In this document: piece after piece, positions 22,810 to 33,920 of the stretch
Numbering within the stretch: position 1 is the first letter of the stretch
Layout: the number at the start of each line of letters is the position of its first letter
DNA from: Phoronis australis
Lineage: Eukaryota; Phoronida; Phoronidae
NCBI GenBank assembly: GCA_002633005.1
Contig: NMRA01000001.1
Location: forward strand, 1,470,198-1,534,197
DNA length: 64,000 bases
Direction: 5' to 3'
The notes under the pieces: model-generated
Told to the model about the DNA's origin: nothing
Seen by the model: the letters and a program-made list of their open reading frames with translations, nothing else
Databases searched by the model: none
Position numbers and translations under genes: made by a program

Positions 22810-23695
22810 TCCAGAGTCCAAGCTCAGCGACGCAATACAACAGGCCGGTCAATCCTGTAAATACACTTTATTTACCGTAGTTACACTTTGTTCTTTCCTG
22901 ATAAAACAGTTAGTTACCATGACAACCATGACTTATGTTTTGCAACAGTGCTGCAGGATATGACTGAACTATAGTTTCACAGTGCTATCTCTGGACGATT
23001 GACATTGTGGAGGGAAGATAGTAACTACGGGGACAATTTAGCACTTGGAATTTTTACAAAATTTTGTGTTTGGATAAATCGGTGTGCTCTGACAACGGTT
23101 AAATACATTACATGCTACGTGGAGTTGAGAAGGATTAGATTGACTGGGTCCATGGCCAAGTAATCATTTGCGAAGTGCTTTAAGTTAGTAATTTACAGCG
23201 TTAGGTAAATCAGGCCAAATTATTATCATTACTATTTCTAATATTAGGATTTTAATTTTATTTGACTGGGTCCAAAACGTCAAAATGACGCTATACTGAA
23301 CAAGCAAATTCCGTACGCGTGTGGGCATTAGTGGACTTTTGTCGTACTACTGTCCGGGAATGAAGCGAAAAAGTGTATTGGATTTTTGTGTTGAATTAGT
23401 TAATGCCTTGTTACATTGATGTAAGTCAAAGAACACGAACTCGTGTGGAATGCATCGATTTAGTCTTTTGTTGTTACATCAACTGCAAGGAGTCACAAAG
23501 GTATTTTAGGCATTTCTCAACTTCCAACCAATGCCAGTGTAAGGTGTGAGAACAATTTCATGAATGTGTCTCTCCCTAACCTCCAATCCGAGACCAGCAC
23601 ACAACACAGTACGATTCCCCAAACACCGCACTCGTCGAAAGTGCACCGTGCACGCGGTGACCAAACTCTGGTCCAGCACCAGATTCCATGGCCTC
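22810..23695. repeat. Duplicated segment, copy B (N-joined)
   Basis: Second copy of 21924-22808. After it, a 14-base inverted repeat (CCAGATTCCATGGC at about 23679-23692 and its complement at about 23722-23735) spans the copy's end. Confidence 0.85.
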
Positions 23696-25286
23696 CCCCT
23701 TTAAATTCAAGCTAGGTTGCAGCCATGGAATCTGGTTCCTGGGGCTCATTGGAAATTGATCACCGAGTACGTACGGAACATTTTCGATGAGTATGGGGAG
23801 TCTAGGTCATTGGCACGGTTCTGGGAATTTGAACAGCGGGTTCAACTGACTGCTAGTACGGCATTGGAGTTTAAAGAATCGTAGTTCGAATTCAAGTTGC
23901 ACTCACGAAACTGTTTCCAGCCCTTGCATTCGGAATGTCCGAATACGGTTACATTCCTTCCAATCGCAAGGCCCGAATTTTTCTGTTTACTAAGAGGAAG
24001 TCAATTCATTATCCTGTCATAGAGCTATTCTTTGTATAGCACTCCAAAAGAGTCTATGGTACACTGCCTAATTGAGGCGTTCCCGCACCACTTGCTCCAA
24101 AACAAGTTACGAGGAAACCGACTTTACTCCACCAGGAGACTTTCCACCAGCTCTGGAGCACGACTCAACCCATTGAATACGGAATGACCTCTAGTACATT
24201 ATCGAATATCATGGAGTATTCTTCGGTCATATTCATACATATATTTTCCCTTCTAATCATCATTGCCATTTAATGTATATATTGAAATGTTTTATTCAAG
24301 TGCCTTATACCCAAGGGTGTTGAGTGTCAATTAGCAAAACTGACTGAGACTATTAGTCCATGACACCGACAAGAAACAGAAAAACAGCAAATGCTCTCAA
24401 ATTAAACTGATAACGGTCGTAGCAAATTTAGACGACACGCTAGTTGACAGTCCACATTATTAAACGCTCGGGAACTGAGTGACGGCTTCGTGATAATTCT
24501 ACGCAAAGTTAGTTGAAGACAAGACTCTAACTAAATTGTCCTCAGTCCTTGAGAGTTTAAATGGGCCCTCGATCAATTTCGCCAAAGAGCGCCTAAGAAA
24601 AATAATGAAAAAAGAGAGTGAGCAAAATTCCTCTGGCGTTTTTCAATTCCATTTCGCTTTTCAAAAAGTTAGTGACTACAGAATTGTGTGGCTTTTTATT
24701 TACCAGTGCACAATTCTATCGTGTACATAATAACTCGGTTTTTTTCGTGACTGACAGTACTCAAAACGGCATTTTATTCGCAATCTGAGAAAAGAATTTT
24801 TTCAACTCAAAATCATTACTTTTGAGCCCGAACAATGAAAAGGAAAAATATAACATATGTATCACTGACAGTTATCGTCGTTTTGACGAGTGTTAATCCG
24901 GTTACGTTGTTTGTTTAATTCGGGAAGCTCGAGTATAATTTCCAATGAATTTCTTTAATTGGTTCGTTTCCACGTAAAAGACACCCATTTGCTTTAAAAT
25001 AAGGTTGAACTGAAATTTTATGAACGTACGAAGGTAAAAATTAACGATTGACTCTTACGTCACTAAAGCTTGTGTAAGTGTTCCAACACATCCCCTATCT
25101 CAGAGGCTTTGACCTTTTGTTTATTTACATTTGCATCATTGGTTGTATTCTTCTCCCACAGCGTGTCGCTGACATAAAGACTCCTGTCTTTGTTTTTGTG
25201 CACTCGCCTACCGCCAAAGATCCAATTTACAATCAAGTGCATCTACTGCATGTATTATTACACGGATTGCCCCCAGCGTGCTATTG
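23696..25286. other. Intergenic, no recognised gene
   Basis: Unique-looking sequence with only short frames (24536-24730, 25078-25287). Nothing recognised. Confidence 0.5.
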
Positions 25287-25982
25287 ATGTCCTGCAGCAA
25301 GAAATCGATTGAAAAATTCCAATACATCAAAGCTTGTTTTAATCTCGGCGCGTTAATTCATCAATCAGCGAATCTCGTGACCAAATGGTCTTGGATATCG
25401 CACAAAACCGTGTCCGATTTTCGTTACTGCTACCAGTACTTAAAGCTGGGAAACGAGCCAAATAGTAATCCAGCAACCTTTGTTCATAAACACAGCTATT
25501 TCTTTGTCTCGCTGTTTCACGTCGCGTATCCCGAGTTGTTACAGGGTACCGCTCACGCCAATTGGCTGAGCAGAGTAAGTGATAAGCAGCGCTTAACTAC
25601 GTTCTTTCACCCAAGTCATCAACAATATCCGTCCACTCAGGCGCTAGTTAAATCGCGTTTGGAGAACAAATTGAAAAAGAGGCTATTCTCCTCGGGTCAT
25701 TTTTTACCCTACTGCAGCTACTATTTGATTTGTTTACGTATTTCAGCATATCGAAATGTTTCACATTTCTATAATTTCTATATTTTCATTAGGCTAATAT
25801 TAATTCAGTTGCTGCTCAATTATTATCATCAATTGCAAGCTACTTATTTTTGGATCACCTCTCTGCCGTTTGAAAATAGAATTATACTAGCCGGAGCCAA
25901 AATAAAGTGTTCTGCTCGAGTGACATTGTTAGGAGACGGTGGGCATGGTGATCACAACTCAAGTTTTTTAACTGAATTATGA
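25287..25982 (+). CDS. Unassigned 231-codon open frame
   Basis: The frame is open from an ATG at 25287 to a TGA-free TAT/TAA end at 25982. That length is unlikely by chance in AT-rich DNA. The predicted protein is rich in Tyr, Phe, His, Ser and Leu, with a hydrophobic stretch near residues 165-185 (YIFIRLILIQLLLNY) that could be one membrane segment. There is no homologue I recognise, no clear promoter, and no splice context. It could be a lineage-specific gene, a decayed transposon ORF or a statistical accident. Confidence 0.25.
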   Translation: MSCSKKSIEKFQYIKACFNLGALIHQSANLVTKWSWISHKTVSDFRYCYQYLKLGNEPNSNPATFVHKHSYFFVSLFHVAYPELLQGTAHANWLSRVSDKQRLTTFFHPSHQQYPSTQALVKSRLENKLKKRLFSSGHFLPYCSYYLICLRISAYRNVSHFYNFYIFIRLILIQLLLNYYHQLQATYFWITSLPFENRIILAGAKIKCSARVTLLGDGGHGDHNSSFLTEL

Positions 25983-26929
25983 CTCAAATTGCACCACTTT
26001 TAAAAGGTCTAAAAGTAAGCTTTTTATGAACATCACTTGCTCCCATATTTGATTGATCAGATGCCAGAGTTGTATGATAGACTTTTATGCAAATGGCAGG
26101 TGGATGCGAGACTACACTCCGGTACCTGAGTTAGGAATAATGTCTTGGTTCAGCCAAGACATAGACCTCCTATGGCCAAAGAAATTGTCAATATCAAACC
26201 CAACGCGGGCTCCCATTGGCTCATTACAAACACTGTAGTGCAGCAGCACGCAACACTGTCTCACGGACTTCATGTTTGTTTAATTTGCAAAACGAAACGG
26301 GCCAAAAGGGAAGCAGAGTGGCGAACGAGGAGTTGGTGATACGTGTACTGTTGGCACAGCTGTCATGCTATGTACAAAAGGAAAGGTAGATCCCAATTTT
26401 GTTCAAAGCCTGTGTGAAGGCGTGTATATTGAAGGTGATAACGAAATTGATCGACGTTTTACCTGTTGCAGGGTCGTTCACAACACCTCGGGTATTTTTG
26501 TACTTATCTCAAATTTCCCCCTCTGATGTAAACATTATCTGCGTGTGTCCGTGAAGACTTCAGTAGTACACGACAAGTCATATGATTTTAAACTGGGGAA
26601 TGATGATAGGTGGTATGACTGAAGTTCGCACATGCGCAGATAGCGTTCAAAGCCGGGTTTACAGTAACTTTAAAAATGTATTTTGTAGCTGCTTGGCTTT
26701 CAATATTGACGTTTTAACAGAAGCACTTTGAGAGTTTTTAAAAAACACCACCTATCTTTAATAAATTTTTGGCCAAAGGAAACGCAACTTAAGTCAGAGG
26801 CAATCGTACATGCACTATTTTTGAAAATACAAAATTTTAAGTTGAGCTAACTCAGTGCACTCCAAAAAATTTGAAACGTTTTTTGAGTCGTTTATGGTTG
26901 CGATATTATTGCTAGTAAAGGAAATAGAC

Positions 26930-27035
26930 TATATCGTGATAAGGAATATTGGGAGACCAATTTCCCGAAAGTAAATTAAAGAGTTAAATTGATTTTCATT
27001 TTTAGCTAGATATGCACGACGAAATGCAACTTTAA
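26930..27035 (+). repeat. Dispersed repeat family R2 fragment
   Basis: Shows GATAAGGAATATTGGGAGAC and the downstream GAAATGCAACTTTAA words of the family with the expected spacing; diverged. Confidence 0.35.
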
Positions 27036-27699
27036 CTATATAGATGGAGTTTTGTAATACGTGCATGTTCTGTACAAACACAAAAGAAGACGGAGTACTA
27101 TAAACTAGCGAGAGCCAACAAACAAACGGAGTGAGGTTCTGTAAACAGTCTGTTCGAATTCATAGCACTAATTCATATGTTTTCGCAGTATCCACTACCC
27201 CCTACCGAATCCGCGGGGATAGATCAAACAGTGCATTGGGACTTTTATCAAAGGTAAAAAATACGAAAGTCCTTAGGTAATCAATAGCATTTGTGTACTG
27301 CTGTGGTCTTTACCAGATAATCAATACGAGATAACATTGTTTCACATAGCTGAAATGACTTTCGTCCAGTTGGAGGAATAAAAGTCAGGTGTGGTCAAGC
27401 TTCGTTAAAAGGAATTATCTCTAGAATCTCCCCCAAAAAGAACTCCATCTGGGACATTTTCAGGTTTGGTTAAAGGGGTCTTCTTGCCGAGAAAACTAAT
27501 TTTACAGAAATTAGCTGCAGTATGCAATCAAACCCATTGGTTAAGCAATAGCAGTCGAATGTTCTGCCTCTGAGCTAAATCCTACGCATCAAATAGCGGA
27601 ATATTCTCATCATATGTAAATGTTAAAACATCGGCCTTGATTTCAGCGAATATCTTGCAGACAGCGGTGAGAATAAGGAATTTGTAATTAGATCACAAA

Positions 27700-27795
27700 A
27701 ACAAAATCGGATGATGTTGTTTTTACATATATGATCAAAGCTAATAACTTCAAGAAGTCTATCCCTTCCAACAATAATCCTCAAAAGGCAATTTT
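27700..27795 (-). repeat. Dispersed repeat family R6, copy 2
   Basis: The minus strand repeats GATAGACTTCTTGAAGTTAT followed by TAGCTTTGA, matching 4829-4857 closely. Confidence 0.5.
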
Positions 27796-29517
27796 CGACC
27801 TAAAACAGATAACGTCCCTTTGACTTGACGCTTATAAAAGAAACTAAACAGTAGATAACCCGCAAAATCGGAATCACATTTTGCATCATGTATGTTTTAT
27901 TATATTTTAAACTTTAAAACTTGCAACAAAAATCAGTGAGTTATTTCGCACAAAGTCGCGTCGAATTTGTAGCGATAGGACACAGGAATTACTTTACTGG
28001 ACCCTAATGTAGCGACATATGGATATTTTCGATTGAAAAATTCGTACTTAAACGCAATTACAGCATTCAGTAAATTGATTAAGTCCCTGATCAAATAATG
28101 ATTATTGAAAATGAATTCAGTTTTGATTACATTTGGCAGAACCTTTTATCAGGGAAGACCACTGCGGCATACACTGTTACATGGAAAATTGATTATAACT
28201 GCGGTAGTATAGTCTTGAAATTCAGTACGAGTTGCCCAAACTTAGAGGCGGAAATTATTGGCCTAGAAAAAAATCATTTGAATAAGCTATGTGTGACCAT
28301 GTAACATTCTTTATTTGGAATTTACCCTGTCCGATCTCGGACAAACAGTTTTCGAGCATATTTCACAGTGACAACAGTCAAACCGCGTTGCAACTAAAAT
28401 GCATGAGGTCCACGAAACAGGTCGTAGGCAAGTTATTGCAAACGCGACGCAGTACTTCTAGAAGAACGAAAACGTTGCAACTGAGGAATCGAAAACCTGA
28501 AAATTTATCATATTCGCACTTAAAAACCGCCTTTACGAATTACGCTAGCAAATTAAAATCAACGTTATTGCCGTCTTCATTACCTGTGACCTTTCATAAA
28601 AAATATTTTATAGCGTTCGTCACTTTTTATAAAATTCCATTCCACAATCGTCAGACTTCTAAGGCAACAATAGCAAAAAACGGCAATAAAGTTTACGTGT
28701 AGTCCTGGTTAAGATAACGACATTACATGTCAAAGATTTTAAACCTTTGTTGTTCACGATTTTATTAACGAGTCCATTTTTGTGATTTTATTGCCAGTTG
28801 GGGTTTGATGTTTCTCCTTGTAGTTTTGATCAGTTGTCACGACACGGTGTTGCACTGGGAGTTGTAGAGATGGTAACAGATGAGAGACTGGGTATTCGCA
28901 ACACTAGCGCGATGGCGGTTGACCATGTCAACGAGATCAAACACTTCGTCGACTTTATTTCCCACCACGTCGAACTGAGCAATCATACTCAACAAAAGCA
29001 GCTTGGTCAACGACCACCAACACCGTGACGTCTACGTCGTGGTCGTTAGGGAAGCCGCCCATTGTTGTCGTTTGACGTCATTTTAATACGTTTCGCGAGT
29101 CAAATGCCCGGCATTATCACATCGACCAAAATCAGAAAGAGGTGACTTCACACGAACTCATTCCCAATCCTAATCCCAACCCTAACTGCCCTTAACCCAA
29201 ACGCTAGCCTGAACCTGACTGTTCCGCAGCATATCCGAACAGTAACGCTAACTCTCAAAGGTGACGTCATTGAATTCCTTCTGTTGCCTGATTCCTTTCG
29301 AGTAGAACTGAAGTCAAATAAGACAGTCGGTTAGAAATCATCACCAATGAACTAGTCAAGACGAAGCTGTTTCGGTAAAGAAGAAGGCGTAGTGTTCAGC
29401 GGACATGCGCACGCGTGGTGGGTGTGCTACATTCTGACAGTCAAGGAGTTGAAATTTTCACCGTGTTCACCTGTCATATTTGGTTTCACGACCAAAAAAC
29501 CCTGTTTGAGTTTATTG

Positions 29518-29670
29518 TTGGGTGAGATAGACTTCTTTGAGTTATTAGATTTGAGCGGGAGCCATAGCAAAATCCTTAGTGTTTTTGACGGTGATTTTAT
29601 TACAAGTCAGTTCTCAACGTTTTCTGTCAGCCTGGCTAAATCAAATCCGGTGACTTTACCGGTTAAATAC
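29518..29670 (+). repeat. Dispersed repeat family R6, copy 3
   Basis: Starts with GAGATAGACTTCTTTGAGTT and stays alignable to 4826 onward to a GGTGACTTTACC block; more diverged than copies 1 and 2. Confidence 0.4.
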
Positions 29671-30298
29671 ACTTGAAAACTTGATCATTTATCGAGTGGG
29701 AACAATACAACGTATCAGACTGACCAGGCTGACTCTGAAGTTGTGATTCGATTCCGCGTTGGGGATCGGATCTTAGAAAACCACTTTTCTGGCCTATAAT
29801 GTCATTTCAAGCCGAGTGAAACTGGATTTCATTTTCCTGACGAAAGTGCCATCTCCCAACATGTACTACAGAATTATTCACTTTCAACTGTGAGAGCCGA
29901 ATTTCCAGAAAAAATCACAAAATTTACTATTTTTGAAATGCGCGCGATGGAAAAACTCTGTTGTCACCACAGAGTTTTTAATCTTCTTCCCACTTATGAG
30001 AAATGAGCGCATGCAGTCACAGTCATTCGACAGACAGCTGACTGGCAAGATGGATATTAGCTGCAGATTATCATCTCTGCTCGCAATCCGAATCTGAAGA
30101 CGACAGCATGAGGCAAGCCAGTGAAGCAAACCATTCTCCAAAAATAAGGGTAAGTGCATTTTAGAATATATTTGAATACTACGATACCTTTTATAGGCGT
30201 ATTTAGGGGGGCACCCCCCCCCCCTCTTGGCTGCCGTAAGCAAAATGAAACAGCAACAGCGTGAAGCGTGAGGAAATACTAAGATCAGTAACTACGGC

Positions 30299-30509
30299 CG
30301 GTAGCGGATGAGGGGGGGCTCAGAACCTAGATGGCGGCGGAATCTTGTTCCCGTTTTTTTTTTTAGTCCATTGACAGATTTTCTGAACAGAAGGTTCAGA
30401 GCCCTGAACCCCGCCACTTTCGGGCGCCTGTGCACATACACTCGCGCTTTGCCCAATTCCCCGAGGCAACATGTTGGGCACCCCTCAAGGTATCCTAGAT
30501 CCGCCATTG
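30299..30509. mobile_element. CAGTGGC-type MITE-like element (diverged)
   Basis: One end reads GTAGCGGATGAGGGGGGGC, and the other end read inward is CAATGGCGGATCTAGG. These resemble the inverted ends of the elements at 39036-39195 and 41214-41340. A G/C-homopolymer scrap of the same kind lies just upstream at about 30195-30240. Confidence 0.4.
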
Positions 30510-30597
30510 TAGGACATACATTAATTGCCTTTTAATCGGACTGGCTGCTGCTTGAAATCAACATTGTTTTGTATACATCAAAGGTCAACAAATATAC

Positions 30598-30760
30598 AAG
30601 GCCAAGGCTCCAAGTCCAAGGTTTCTTCAAGAGTGTATGAACCATGAAATAGTCATACGCAAACTACATTTCTACGTTGGTTATGGCGACCGTAGCGTAG
30701 TCGTAGGCCAAACGTCGTCAAGTTCGCAACTAGCATAAAACATGTAATAGTGAATTACAT
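30598..30760 (-). repeat. Dispersed repeat family R5, copy 1
   Basis: The minus strand matches 34085-34262: CTTGACGACGTTTGGCCTAC, CATAACCAACGTAGAAAT and CTTGGACTTGGAGCCTT occur in the same order and spacing. The paired GGAGCCTT/GGCC words near one end resemble those in terminal repeats of retroelements, but the class is undetermined. Confidence 0.6.
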
Positions 30761-31369
30761 TTCTTTTATTTCGAATATCCTAGAAATACATGATGCACAT
30801 GGCTGTTTTTAGTTTGAACGCATACGCGACCTGTTTAAAACAGGGCAGTGCCATCGATTCAATTAGGCCAATACAAATTGCGTTGGCGGTTTTTACTGCT
30901 CACAAAAGATGGCGCTTGTTTATACCTTTACTTTCGCGAACTGCAAACAGGTTCCAATGTGTCCAATATCCTGCGCTACACAAAATCTGAAGCTATAACA
31001 CATTCATTTTTTACTAATTGGGTGATGGGTGATAATTAATAACCTTCCCGGTGCGTTTTCTGTCAAAATCCAGCCAAGTTACTTTTCCAAGACTTGAGAA
31101 GAAGTCGTCTTGACTGAGTCCTCGCTGGTTCCCTGTGTGCCGCTAGGTTGTAGCCAGCTGGCTAGGCACGTAGGGCACCCCGCCGGGGAGGACTTAGATC
31201 AAGCTCTTCAAATTTGTGTGTCAGAGCATGTGGGCACCCAGCCTTCGATTTGGGGGGCTCGAATTCCTGACGTTGTGGACCTTTTGGTAACAAAAAAGCG
31301 GGCGGACTAAAAAAAAAAAAACGGGCGGGTTTGCACGGTGCCTGTTTAGTGGGCTTTTAACTCATTCTC

Positions 31370-31447
31370 TCGTACTTTTTGTTTCTCAAAGGCGGATCTT
31401 TTTGCCCAGTTCGCCAAATGTGGGGCTCGTTCGAGTCCCCTGAATGA
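31370..31447 (+). repeat. Dispersed repeat family R4, copy 2
   Basis: Plus-strand match to the repeat at 8921-9024 (ACTTTTTGTTTCTC ... TTTTTGCCCAGTTCGCC). Confidence 0.5.
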
Positions 31448-33710
31448 TTATCTCTTCCTGATGATACCAATGAGATGGGCTGCCCTGAAATCTCCCAAAA
31501 TGGTAAATTTGTTGGCAACTGTTATGAATCAGACCCGGACGCGTCCAACGGCAACAAGAAGCCATAACTAACGTAAAACAATTTGAGATAGGCAACGGGA
31601 CACAGAGCCTTTCGCCATTTCCAGCAGGTGTACACTGTGAAAGCCTTGAAGTCAATTCCCACAGACAGCAGCTACATATGAGGAGTACGCAGAATTCGCG
31701 GACGGCTGGGGTATTGATATTGCAGACCGACAGTTCACTGTTATCGGCAATCACCACGTTTGATATTATTGTCATATTTTTAACAGTTTATCAGTATCTA
31801 TCATAGCTAAACAACCACAACGGTATCGATACAGTGACTAAATTTCGTTTGATTTAAATGTTCACGATAAAATCTTAAAATCCCTGTTACATTTTTTGAA
31901 ATTATGACCGCTTCGTTTTCGTTTTATCCAACTTCTAATTTTTTCATTGAAGCAAAAAAGTCCTAATTTTTGATAGCTTCTGGTTCAAAAGTGAAACAAT
32001 TTATAAACAATTCCTATTTGCATTTTGGACAACAGCATAATACTTGAACGTTTCAAAAAATCCGGCAATGAAGCCGATACGATGTTTCGAGGTTAGCCAA
32101 ATTTGGCCATAGAGTTTGACATAATCTTAAAGAACTTTGGGTACCTGATATTTTGAGTAAAGTAGTGTAATAAGCTATTCATTTGTCTAAAATGTTGTCT
32201 ATTTGTTCGACTGAAGTCCCTGTGCATCTCTGAGGCCATTAGCTAGCTGCTTAATTATATTTATAGACACATCGTTTGATGTTCATTTCAATTTCCTTAG
32301 CATTTGTCACTGTATCCCATTGTAACTCAAAAATGGCGATTTCAATAAACTTAGTTTTGATCATGTGTTACGCGACTGTAAATTTCGTGAACAGATATTT
32401 CACGTATATTTAGCTTTAAGAAAAATCTCTCAGTTAAAATCAGAACCAAGAAGCCGACAGCTTAACAAACTTCCGCGAACACTGGTCACTAGATACAGAC
32501 ACAAAAATTGAATGTTTTATTCTTTTCGTTCATTTCCATTGATAGTTTTGACCACTGCACACTAAAAACTCATCATAACGTACCGTGATGTATCGTGGGA
32601 GGTCATGTGACGAGCGTAGTAGGTAGCTTACCGTACATTCTATTACAGTGCTAAACGAAAGTTTGCAGTATAGGTGGCGCTGTGTCAGAGGGTAAGCTTA
32701 CCGTCGATGATAGACGTCTAGGTTTGGTCCGCTTCCTTTAGCATCGCACCTCCCCCCACTTTCCCTTCCCCCAAGTCACGTGTTGGGGCTTGGATTTACA
32801 AAAGTCAGCTTTGAAACCTAAAGCTTTTATGAGGAGATATTTTTCAGCAAAAAATGACACAGTCATGTCTTTCACTGACTAGAGATGGTGAATAGCATTT
32901 GAAAGCATTTGACTTGCCAACCGTTGATTATTTTTTCTCTCCATTCATATAATTTAGGGATATCAAAGCGAAGTTAAGCGTTCACATTGACAACAGCTAC
33001 GTAAAATATGGAGCCATCGACGTTAGTATGGAAGGACATTTCGGACAGCAATCGGCCAAGTACTCGTGACCGCAAAAAACACAAAATTTAGCTAAAACGA
33101 ATAATATTTATTGTAAGTTTTAGAAATATAAATATTATTAAAATAGTTTTCATAAATCGTGGAAAATGTTTGATCTTTTGGAAATATCTGATTATAAAGT
33201 GAACATTAGCAGATTTAGGGGCAGGGACAGGGCCTCACTCACCCCCTTGCGGTCCTTGACAAAAATAAGTAGTAGAAATGACAAGAAAATAATTTATAAT
33301 TATTGGTTAAATAATATTTCAGTAAGTGGGTCTCAACCATTAGCTCAAGTTCCATTGTCTCCTAGGCATTAATCAGCCTAATGTTTTTCTCTTCGCCGCG
33401 ACGGAACGTAAGGCGGTTCTGTGGCTTGCTGTCCTTACAAAACTGTTATTTTTTCAGTTGCGAAAGCGAGATATTCTTGTAAAAAACTGAGTGTGCCTCG
33501 CAGGGGTAAAGTTTATAAATATTTTGCAGGCCATCCTGTTCATATCACGAGTGAGGACAGTAAAACGTGAAACAAAAATAGTTGTGGGTACCGGAATGTG
33601 ATGCAGTGCGGCGCTTTTTTGTTTTCCGTAGAACTCACTTCGGCCTTTTCCGTGCTGTTGTTTACATCCCGATAAAGCCCGAAGCTCAACAGTTTACGTC
33701 AGGCGCTTGT

Positions 33711-33770
33711 ATGTGTATGAAGAACGAGGATGTCGTGCGAGGAGAAGTTCTCCGATTTGAAACAACTTAG
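33711..33770 (+). promoter_or_regulatory. Upstream ORF overlapping the CDO1 start
   Basis: An ATG at 33711 (with a second in-frame ATG at 33717) opens a 19-codon frame that ends with TAG at 33768-33770, past the CDO1 ATG at 33730 and in a different frame. If the mRNA includes 33711, this overlapping uORF would be expected to reduce CDO1 initiation. The transcription start is unknown. Confidence 0.45.
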
Positions 33771-33920
33771 GCCTCCAGAAAGTTTGAATGAGTTGATTGA
33801 ACAGTTGAAAGAAATATTTTCTCAAGACCAAGTGAATATTGAATACGTATCTGAGCTTTTAAGTCAGTTTAAGTGCAAGCGGAGTGACTGGAAACGATTC
33901 GAGAAATTCGATGTTCACAG
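33730..33920 (+). CDS. CDO1: CDO1 coding exon 1
   Basis: Encodes residues 1-63 plus two bases of the codon for R64. It ends in CACAG followed by the donor GTAGGT. This is the N-terminal helical part (LIEQLKEIFSQDQVNIEYV), which precedes the cupin barrel. Confidence 0.9.

Larger units (their letters stand above)
25983..30190. other. Intergenic, unassigned frames and repeat fragments
   Basis: Contains R2 and R6 fragments. Two neighbouring plus-strand frames, 28098-28304 (68 codons) and 28289-28702 (137 codons, basic, Ser/Thr/Lys-rich), both start at ATG but have no recognisable domain. A 76-codon frame at 28798-29028 (from a TTG) is protein-like (VDHVNEIKHFVDFISHHVE) and could be an exon, without supporting evidence. 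Confidence 0.4.
30510..33729. other. Region upstream of CDO1 with repeat fragments
   Basis: Holds copies of families R5 and R4 and a poly(A) run at 31308-31320. No gene was recognised. The last few hundred bases should contain the CDO1 promoter, but I see no TATA-like element that stands out. Confidence 0.45.

Noticed and set aside
29160-29225. Interstitial telomeric repeat (CCTAACCC-like words)
   Set aside because: The words are irregular and few; no tandem TTAGGG array is present.
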